The notes under the pieces are model-generated. The model was not told the DNA's origin. It searched no databases and was given only the letters and a program-made list of their open reading frames with translations. A program made the translations under genes and the position numbers. From NCBI GenBank assembly GCA_030180075.1, contig JASNJN010000401.1:1-23553 (forward strand): 23,553 nucleotides of DNA, given 5' to 3'. Below, piece by piece: positions 17,839 to 23,553 of this stretch. How positions within the stretch are numbered: the first letter of the stretch is position 1; every line of letters starts with the position of its first letter. This DNA is from Mikrocytos mackini. Lineage: Eukaryota > Endomyxa > Ascetosporea > Mikrocytida > Mikrocytiidae.

Positions 17839-17843
17839 GGAAG
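17839..17843. repeat. 5-bp target-site duplication GGAAG (left)
   Basis: GGAAG directly abuts the left LTR and is repeated exactly at 22464-22468 after the right LTR, the 5-bp duplication expected of Ty3/gypsy integration. Confidence 0.9.
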
Positions 17844-18042
17844 TGTCGTAAGTACGCGATGTATGAGCAGTGGCTGTGCTGCCACGCATTGTCAAATCGT
17901 AGATTGATAACATTTTGGTACCTCAAGTTTTTATATAAAAATAAAATCTATTTTTATTTATTTATTATTAGTGGGGAAAAGGTTATGCACCATTAAAAAC
18001 CCGATTATTTATTAGTAACATAATGTCGTAAGGGATACGACA
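17844..18042 (-). repeat. 3' LTR (199 bp)
   Basis: Direct repeat of 22265-22463, differing at two bases (around 18010 and 18015). On the minus strand it opens with TGTCGTATCCCTTACGACA, itself an inverted repeat, and closes with CTTACGACA. It supplies the pol stop codon (18012-18014) and A/T-rich AATAAATAAATAAAA, a likely polyadenylation signal. Confidence 0.95.
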
Positions 18043-20471
18043 TCTTTCTCCTCCTCACAAGAGAGAACAGTTTCATTTCTCATTGCCGGTTTAATTCCTT
18101 TAATATTGTGCTTTGTAATCCGGTCTAGTTCGTCAACCAATACTCTATTGCTGTCCAATACTTCCAGTATCCGGAAAGGTCCGCACCAAGGGTCCTCAAA
18201 TTTAAGTAAACTCCTGTTCTTTAGGAATACGTAATCATTTGGCTTATATTCATGCGCGATCCTAGTGCTATTCCGTTTCTGCTCTTCTTTCGTTGCTCGT
18301 ATCTGGATTCTTATAAACGCTTGATTTTGTTTCTCTGTTGAATCCTTACCCATTAGATCGAATGGTGAATATCTCTTAAGCATTTCAAAAGGTGATAGAT
18401 TGGCGGTACTGTGACATGCAAGGTTCAATGCTCTATGAAGTTTCTTTTCTAGTTTATTAATTTCCAAACCCTTGTTTATAAGTAGGGTGTTCTTTATTAT
18501 AGGGTTGCGTCTTTCTGAAACTGAATTAGACGTTGGGTTGTACGGTGAAGTAACTGAATGGTGAATGTTCTCTTCTTCACAATAGTGTTGCATCAGCTTT
18601 GTGCAATACTGTCTGCCTCCGTCCGTCAGAATTTTAGAGGGCTTTCCATTCTTTTTAATCCAATTCTTAATCAAGTGTATTATTATGGCTCCTGTAATAG
18701 CATACACTAGGTGTGTCTCAGTGTAGCGTGTTGCTATATCTGTTATTCCTACTATCCAAAATTTGGGTTCTTCTGAGCCTATAAAATATGAAGTGTCGAT
18801 TGGCCCGAAGATGTCAGTTGATATAAAGTCTAGGGGAATGTTGTGTGTAAGTGTTCCTGAAGTTTTCCCGTATTTGTGTTGTGTGGTCTTTGTATGTTTA
18901 CAGTCTACACAATTTGAAATAACTTTGGCTATAATATCCTTAACATCTTTAACAAATAGGTAATCTTTTATCGTTTTGTAAAGACGGCTTTGTCCAGGAT
19001 GTTCGAGAAAAAGATGTATCTGTTGTAAGAGAAGGTGTCTAGTCTCTAAAGGGATCAGTAGTCTATTATCTTTGTCTAGGTAGAGTTCATGGTTGTATAG
19101 TTTAACTGGCTGTAGTTTGTGTTTATGAATAAACTCTTTTATGAAGGGACATGTTTTTTGTTTAGAACTTATCTGTCGGAGATCGTAGTTGAAAGTTGTT
19201 CGTTGTTCTGTACAACAAAATAGACGTGAGAGTGCGTCTGCGAGGGGGTTGTCTTCTCCTCTAACATGCGATAGGGTATATGTAAGTTCTTCAATCTCCA
19301 GTTTCCATCTGTTAATTCTTTTACTGAGATTACTGTTGAAGATAAGATTCGCGTTGTCAGATTCAATGTGTACTTGTGAATTAAATATGATCGTTTTAAA
19401 GTGACGGAGGGATTTTAAAATAGCAAATGTTTCCTTCTCAACGATACTGTATCGTTGTTCAGTTGGTGCTAACTTTGCACTAAAGAAACCAATTGGTCTT
19501 CCGTGTTGGAGAAGGACAGATCCAATGGCATATTCGCTTTCATCGGTTTGCAAGACAAAGGGGGAGTTTAAATCTGGATGATGTAAGAGTGTTTTACGTT
19601 TTAATTCCTCAATTATTTCTTTTATTATCCTAGCATCGTTTGTTGTCCATGAAAATGGCTTGTCAAGTTTTGTTTTCTCGGTGATGCAGTGAATTCGTTT
19701 GCTTAGTTGGGGAATAAAATTGCGAAACCATTGGAGAAACCCGATTACTTTCCTTATCTGCTTTTTAGTTTTGGGTATAATGGTCTCAATGGTGTTTACT
19801 CTTGATAAATCTGGTAGTATACCATCCTTAGACACTATATGGCCTAGGTAATTAATGGAACTTCTGTTAAAGGTTGATTTTTCAAAGTTAATTGAAATGT
19901 AGTTATCTTTGAGTCGTTTAAGTACTGTTTTCACGTGTTTTTGATGTTTTTGTAAAGAACTTGAAAAGATGACTATATCGTCAAGATAAGCTGCGACGTA
20001 GTTAAAGTCGTCAAAGAGGTTATTCATAGCGTTTTGAAAAGTGCGCGGTGCATTGGTTAAACCAAAGGGCATTCGAAGAAACTCGTATTGCCTATCACCT
20101 AACACAAACGCCGTCAGATACTGGTGTTCATCTTGTACCGGTATTTGGTAGTAGCCACTACGAAGGTCTATTTGGCTAAAGTGCGTTGCTCCATGGAAAT
20201 CTCTTAGGACGTCATGTAAGGGTGGAAGAGGAGTGTTTGAAGGTACTGTAACAGAATTTAACCTTCTGTAGTCCACGACAAGTCGCACTTCGTGGTTCTT
20301 TTTGTAAATTGGGTAAGCGGGAGCTGCAAAAGGGCTTATACTTGGCCTTATTATATTGCGCTCGAGAAGTTTCTTTATTTCTTCGTCTGTTTGTTGTTTC
20401 TTTTGAAGCGGAACGGGATATGGTTTACTTTTGATTGGTGTGTAGTCTGTGAGAAAGATCTCATGGGTAGT
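18012..20471 (-). CDS. pol part of gag-pol: reverse transcriptase, RNase H, integrase
   Basis: This continues the gag-protease frame directly after the UGA at 20474-20472, about 819 codons. It has no ATG of its own near the start. It first encodes HEIFLTDYTPIKSKPYPVPL, a typical gypsy RT entry. Numbering from the GTG at 20288: RT has LVVDYRRLN at 3-11 and YLDD at 101-104. RNase H has D248, the EKETF Glu near 285, D311 and D351. Integrase has a zinc domain (H424, H430, C460, C463) and catalytic D491, D556 and E592 with exact D-35-E spacing. A WCGPFRILEV module lies near 701. The last residues (DVVSLTTLCY) are encoded in the 3' LTR and the preceding GAG-GAG-GAG-AAA codons are the polypurine tract. 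All key catalytic residues are present. Confidence 0.93.
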   Translation of the reverse strand, partial: TTHEIFLTDYTPIKSKPYPVPLQKKQQTDEEIKKLLERNIIRPSISPFAAPAYPIYKKNHEVRLVVDYRRLNSVTVPSNTPLPPLHDVLRDFHGATHFSQIDLRSGYYQIPVQDEHQYLTAFVLGDRQYEFLRMPFGLTNAPRTFQNAMNNLFDDFNYVAAYLDDIVIFSSSLQKHQKHVKTVLKRLKDNYISINFEKSTFNRSSINYLGHIVSKDGILPDLSRVNTIETIIPKTKKQIRKVIGFLQWFRNFIPQLSKRIHCITEKTKLDKPFSWTTNDARIIKEIIEELKRKTLLHHPDLNSPFVLQTDESEYAIGSVLLQHGRPIGFFSAKLAPTEQRYSIVEKETFAILKSLRHFKTIIFNSQVHIESDNANLIFNSNLSKRINRWKLEIEELTYTLSHVRGEDNPLADALSRLFCCTEQRTTFNYDLRQISSKQKTCPFIKEFIHKHKLQPVKLYNHELYLDKDNRLLIPLETRHLLLQQIHLFLEHPGQSRLYKTIKDYLFVKDVKDIIAKVISNCVDCKHTKTTQHKYGKTSGTLTHNIPLDFISTDIFGPIDTSYFIGSEEPKFWIVGITDIATRYTETHLVYAITGAIIIHLIKNWIKKNGKPSKILTDGGRQYCTKLMQHYCEEENIHHSVTSPYNPTSNSVSERRNPIIKNTLLINKGLEINKLEKKLHRALNLACHSTANLSPFEMLKRYSPFDLMGKDSTEKQNQAFIRIQIRATKEEQKRNSTRIAHEYKPNDYVFLKNRSLLKFEDPWCGPFRILEVLDSNRVLVDELDRITKHNIKGIKPAMRNETVLSCEEEKDVVSLTTLCY
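18043..18056 (-). promoter_or_regulatory. Polypurine tract GAGGAGGAGAAAGA
   Basis: A purine-only 14-mer on the minus strand immediately before the 3' LTR start (TGTCGTA), the expected place for plus-strand priming. It also encodes Glu-Glu-Glu-Lys of pol. Confidence 0.85.
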
Positions 20472-22334
20472 TCATGTAATTGTTCCAGTTATAGGGTTAG
20501 TAAGTTTGTACTTCCTAACTTCTTCGTCTATAGTAGGGGTCTGTTCCCTGAAGGAAAGAACTTTTGTTTTCTCCACTATGGTCTTGTCGAAAGTTGACCA
20601 TTTGTTTCTTGTTCCTCCGAGTTCAAAATGGAATCCGGCCACTGCTATAGTGCCGTCCTTAAAATTCAAGACTGCTTCTTGTCTCCTGAGGAATGTCAAG
20701 CCTAGAATTATATCCATTTCGATCATAGACAGAACAACTAAGTCTTCTTTGAAGTGTACATTCGGATTGCCTTCTATTTGAAAGCTTAGGGAAACGATTG
20801 AGTTAATCACTTCCTTTCCTCCATTCGCAAGAACAATAGTTTTCTGTGGAATGTTCTTAGGCTCTAATTTGAGCTTTTTTAAAGCGTCGTTGGAGATAAA
20901 ATTGAGTTGTGCTCCAGAATCGATTATAGCAGTAGAAGGGATACCTTCTCCTGTCGGAATTTGTATGGTAGGAAGCGAGTTTCCTGTTGATGGCTCTTGT
21001 ATAGCAAGAATCACTTCATCGTCTGTAGTGGTTTCCTTGTCCTCTTCTTTTAAATTAGTTGGTAGATGGACGATTTGTCTTCTTGGTTCTTCTTGTAGCT
21101 GCGGTTCTGCGGCTAAGTTAATATAATTGAGTCTCCGTTGCTCATTATTTCCTTTGTTTTCTTGTGTTCTTGTAGTGTAATTTTTAGAATTATTAGGCGG
21201 AGTGGAGGATCTTGAACTGTTGTTGTATGGAGTTCTTTGGTTCTGAGTGTAGCTTGTAGAATTTCTAGGATTGTTGTACTCTCTGGAACCATTTTGCTGT
21301 TGTCTTCGGCATTGTGAGTTCGTATGTCCACATTCTCCGTGGATACGACAGTATGCTCGCTGGGTTCTTTGGTTTGCATTCCTGGAAGAGTAGTTTCCTT
21401 GTTGATAATCCGTGTTTTGGTTGAAATTCTTGTATTTGTGTGTCTTTGCACGTGAGGGTTGGGTCTGCGCTGCACGTAACTGATACACACACTCCTCAAG
21501 AACGAAATTCTCTACGTTCTTGATGTTATTATAGATGGAATTTGCGTCATGTAAACCTAGTTTGACCATCTCTTTCTTTGTAGTCCTTGTAAGTCCATTA
21601 TAGAAGACTTCTGTTCTTTTATCGAAAGACTTAGAGGGATCTTCACCTCTGCAGAGATATAACCTGGTTACTAGGCAGTTGATTGCCAAAACGTATGTGC
21701 TGACCGTCGGATAGTGTGATTGTCGCACGATCGCTAACTCGTTTAAGTAATGGCTGGCTGATGACTTTGGGTATTTGACCGCAAGTAATCTGATCATCAT
21801 CTCCTCAAGTGTATTTGCTCCTTGGTAGATACAGAGTAAGGAGGACGTGGTAAGAGCTTTAAGAGTGTTGATGCTCGTTCCTTCGTCCCAGTTGCATTGG
21901 ATGATTGTCGACCGAAAGGTGTCTGCCCAAGAGTAGACGTCTTGTCTCTCTATTGATTCCAGAATTGGAATAGAACACGAGATATGGAGTGTTGTGTTCG
22001 TGGGCTGCAATGAGAAGGTTGCAGTCTTAGGCGAGAAGTTCGGGTCGAAGTCCAAGTATGCCACATGGGTCTTGAGTTGATCCCTGAAGAGCAATTCCTT
22101 TTCTGAAGTAGAGAAGGTGACCGAAATCGTTTTTAGGGTCTCAATCTTCTCTAATAGGGAATGTGGATGGTTCTTTGCCGCTGTCATGTCGGTTGGAACT
22201 GACTTTTCCACGACATCGAATATTGTCGCGTAGGGGGTACTAAAGGATGACTTTGAATTCAAATTGTCGTAAGTACGCGATGTATGAGCAGTGGCTGTGC
22301 TGCCACGCATTGTCAAATCGTAGATTGATAACAT
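20472..22334 (-). CDS. gag-protease part of gag-pol
   Basis: 620 codons. The first 23 are encoded inside the 5' LTR. Residues about 130-285 are the Gag core (VYSWADTFRSTIIQCNWDEG...LTRTTKKEMVKLG). C329-R-I-H...H...C342 (CRIHGECGHTNSQC) is a C-H-H-C zinc knuckle that binds the RNA genome. Gln/Asn-rich linkers flank it. The retropepsin-like protease has its active site at D472-S-G-A (AIIDSGAQLNFIS) and ILGLTFLRRQEAVLNF near 542-557. The frame ends ITGTIT then UGA, with pol continuing in the same frame. The start could be 22334 or the next ATG at 22310, because a TATATAAA lies only 16 bases before the first ATG. Confidence 0.93.
   Translation of the reverse strand: MLSIYDLTMRGSTATAHTSRTYDNLNSKSSFSTPYATIFDVVEKSVPTDMTAAKNHPHSLLEKIETLKTISVTFSTSEKELLFRDQLKTHVAYLDFDPNFSPKTATFSLQPTNTTLHISCSIPILESIERQDVYSWADTFRSTIIQCNWDEGTSINTLKALTTSSLLCIYQGANTLEEMMIRLLAVKYPKSSASHYLNELAIVRQSHYPTVSTYVLAINCLVTRLYLCRGEDPSKSFDKRTEVFYNGLTRTTKKEMVKLGLHDANSIYNNIKNVENFVLEECVYQLRAAQTQPSRAKTHKYKNFNQNTDYQQGNYSSRNANQRTQRAYCRIHGECGHTNSQCRRQQQNGSREYNNPRNSTSYTQNQRTPYNNSSRSSTPPNNSKNYTTRTQENKGNNEQRRLNYINLAAEPQLQEEPRRQIVHLPTNLKEEDKETTTDDEVILAIQEPSTGNSLPTIQIPTGEGIPSTAIIDSGAQLNFISNDALKKLKLEPKNIPQKTIVLANGGKEVINSIVSLSFQIEGNPNVHFKEDLVVLSMIEMDIILGLTFLRRQEAVLNFKDGTIAVAGFHFELGGTRNKWSTFDKTIVEKTKVLSFREQTPTIDEEVRKYKLTNPITGTIT
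22252..22263. promoter_or_regulatory. 12-bp palindrome TTTGAATTCAAA at the primer-binding-site position
   Basis: Immediately inside the 5' LTR, where a tRNA-complementary site beginning TGG is normal, the minus strand reads A-TTTGAATTCAAA-G. It is a perfect palindrome and lies within the gag coding sequence. No TGG-type site is seen, so priming may be unconventional. Confidence 0.45.
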
Positions 22335-22463
22335 TTTGGTACCTCAAGTTTTTATATAAAAATAAAATCTATTTTTATTTATTTATTATTAGTGGGGAAA
22401 AGGTTATGCACCATTAAAAACCCGATTATTCATTATTAACATAATGTCGTAAGGGATACGACA
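22265..22463 (-). repeat. 5' LTR (199 bp)
   Basis: Contains on the minus strand the 7-bp inverted repeat TGTCGTA/TACGACA at its outer edge (22445-22463), a TATATAAA (22358-22351), the gag ATG (22334) and a GTGGC...GCCAC hairpin (22291-22306), and ends CTTACGACA. Two substitutions distinguish it from the 3' LTR. Confidence 0.95.
22351..22358 (-). promoter_or_regulatory. TATA-box-like TATATAAA in the LTR
   Basis: Minus-strand TATATAAA embedded in TTTTTATATAAAAACTTGAGG, the only strong TATA-like element in the LTR. It is 16 bases from the first gag ATG, so transcription starting the usual 25-30 bases downstream would begin after that ATG. Confidence 0.5.
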
Positions 22464-22468
22464 GGAAG
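22464..22468. repeat. 5-bp target-site duplication GGAAG (right)
   Basis: Exact copy of 17839-17843 directly after the right LTR. Confidence 0.9.
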
Positions 22469-22767
22469 TCTTAAAAATGATCAAAAAAATGCAGTTCAAC
22501 AATTTAAAATTTAATGGGCCAGTTTAAAAATTTCTGTAAATTATTATCAGTAAAAAATTTTGAACTTGAATTTCAAAATTTCCACTGCTTTGTAAATTCG
22601 GTAAAAACTTGATTTTCTATAAAGGTTTAAAATTTTCAAATATAAATTACCTAATAAAAAAATTCTGAAAATCAAATTTTTTTAGTGATGAAAACAGCGT
22701 TTTTATGGTCTAATTAAAATTTTTGAAAAAAAAATTTTTTTGGATTTTTCAAGGGGTGCGTCAGGTG
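22469..22767. other. AT-rich spacer, no gene seen
   Basis: About 300 bp of A/T-rich DNA with many AAATTT/AAATTTC runs between the retrotransposon and the fold-back. No ORF or RNA supported. Confidence 0.5.
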
Positions 22768-23553
22768 GTTTTCATAAAAAGTCGGACCATAAAAACTCAA
22801 TTTTTTTCATGAAATTTTTTTCGAAATTTATCTACCTAACGTGTTTTCGAGAGATCTACAAATAGATACTTATAAAAATTTTCATGGATTTTCTAGTCGA
22901 GTTAATATCAAAAAATTAAAAATTTGGGTTAAAATTCACCTTTTTTTGGGTCGTCCATATATCAAGTATTTTTTCGAATTTTTATCTCAAAATTGTTTTC
23001 TCGTTAAGATTTCCCCCGTTAAAAGCCGTAAAAAAATTTTGTATAAAAATCTTATATTTTTGTATGCGACTTTTTGGACCAAAATCAAAATTTTTGGATC
23101 AAAAAATTCGAAATTTTTTTTGATGGAAATCTATATTTGAACACTATAAATATCAAATTAACATGTTACTTGGGTAATAAAATGATTTTTGGTAAATTTT
23201 TTGAGATTTCCATCAAAAAAATTTTGATTTTGGTCCAAAAAGTCGTGCACAAAATATATGATTTTTATACAAAACTTTTTCTGAAAATTTTTATACAGCT
23301 TTTAACGGGAGAAATCTTAACGATAAAACAATTTTGAGATAAAAATTCGAAAAAATACTTGATATATGGACTATCCAAAAAAGGTGAATTTTAACCCAAA
23401 TTTTTAATTTTTTCATATTAAATTGATTGAAAATTCTATGAAATTTTTATAGGTATCTATTTGTAGATCTCTCGAAAACACGTTAGGTAGATAAATTTCG
23501 AAAAAAATTTCAGGAAAAAATTTGAGTTTTTATGGTCCGACTTTTTTGAAAAC
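22768..23553. repeat. Long inverted repeat (fold-back), arms ~350-365 bp, loop ~70 bp
   Basis: The left arm 22768-23132 is the reverse complement of 23204-23553 with scattered mismatches and a roughly 20-bp insertion in the left arm near 23096-23116. Examples: AAAGTCGGACCATAAAAACT (22778) pairs with the final AGTTTTTATGGTCCGACTTT, and CACGTTAGGTAGATAAATTT near 23479 pairs with AAATTTATCTACCTAACGTG near 22824. The right arm reaches the last base of the window, so the true outer end is unknown. ORFs inside the arms (22841-23140, 23074-23337) resemble nothing and are treated as chance. It could be a fold-back transposon, a hairpin-forming satellite, or an assembly inversion at a contig end. Confidence 0.9.

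Larger units (their letters stand above)
17844..22463 (-). mobile_element. Near-intact Ty3/gypsy LTR retrotransposon, 4,620 bp
   Basis: The element reads on the minus strand: 5' LTR 22463-22265, gag-protease, RT-RNase H-integrase, polypurine tract, 3' LTR 18042-17844. It is flanked by GGAAG duplications. The LTRs match at 197 of 199 positions, so insertion is recent. Domain order Gag-PR-RT-RH-INT identifies Ty3/gypsy (Metaviridae). A GPF-type module follows integrase and no chromodomain is seen. One reading frame spans the element from an ATG inside the 5' LTR to a TAA inside the 3' LTR, interrupted by a single UGA. The element is very compact, with almost no non-coding internal sequence. Confidence 0.95.

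Noticed and set aside
17725-17913. Small ORF starting in the 3' LTR with the same first residues as gag
   Set aside because: It is only the gag start codon region duplicated in the LTR, running out into satellite-flank DNA.
19169-21499. Several ORFs in other frames of gag-pol
   Set aside because: Shadows; the main frame carries every retroelement motif.
18012-22334. UGA reassigned to a sense codon in this organism
   Set aside because: The in-frame UGAs in gag-pol, the gag remnant and the ISXO2 relic, together with no UGA as the terminator of the seven intact host genes (five TAA, two TAG), suggested it. But Trp in PARN, La and the acyltransferase is TGG, and the intact host ORFs contain no in-frame UGA. 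In an AT-rich genome a reassigned UGA would be frequent.
22841-23337. Phe/Ile/Lys-rich ORFs in the fold-back arms
   Set aside because: They arise from T-rich repeat sequence, differ between the two arms, and resemble no protein.

Overview
This looks like nuclear DNA of a small, AT-rich, gene-dense and intron-poor unicellular eukaryote, probably a parasite. Intergenic DNA is very A/T-rich, host ORFs are uninterrupted, and the recognisable proteins are eukaryotic: genuine La protein, Arp2/3 subunit ARPC2, the deadenylase PARN and an ER-type lysophospholipid acyltransferase. The transposon mix (Merlin/ISXO2-like, Mutator-like, Ty3/gypsy) and short A/T signals just before start codons recall microsporidia and their relatives. 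ARPC2 and PARN do not fit a canonical, highly reduced microsporidian, so I leave the lineage open (early-branching microsporidian/rozellid-like fungus, or another intron-poor parasitic protist).

Layout. 1-2.3 kb is a transposon graveyard on the minus strand: a broken Merlin/ISXO2-like transposase, a 466-bp TA-flanked MITE-like element, and a Mutator-like transposase with an in-frame stop whose reading frame ends exactly at the MITE edge. 2.3-3.5 kb is non-coding and carries a palindromic tandem repeat. 3.5-12.0 kb is the host gene block, nearly all on the minus strand: La (SSB), ARPC2, an unknown gene, a membrane acyltransferase, one plus-strand unknown gene convergent with PARN, PARN, and a bacterial-type RibD-C/dihydrofolate-reductase-family gene that is probably horizontally acquired. 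12.0-13.4 kb is non-coding but starts with a noticeably GC-richer island and has short tandem repeats and hairpins.

13.4-16.0 kb holds a plus-strand gene broken by three frame changes: an AAA-ATPase-like NTPase, a PD-(D/E)XK (DUF1703-type) nuclease domain with two altered catalytic positions, and a tail of two tandem AT-hook units. 16.5-17.6 kb is a decayed gag-protease remnant of one Ty3/gypsy family. It runs into a C-rich satellite (CATTTCCCCCG units). At 17.84-22.46 kb sits a young, near-intact Ty3/gypsy element of another family on the minus strand: 199-bp LTRs differing at two sites, a 5-bp target duplication (GGAAG), a polypurine tract, and one gag-pol frame interrupted only by one UGA. 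Its gag start and pol stop both lie inside LTRs. The window ends in a roughly 360-bp-arm inverted repeat (fold-back).

The host genes do not form a pathway. La and PARN both act on RNA 3' ends, ARPC2 in actin branching and the acyltransferase in phospholipid remodelling. Two single-base ambiguities (527 and 13387) and the window ending inside a palindrome suggest a draft contig, so single-base frame changes may partly be sequencing errors.
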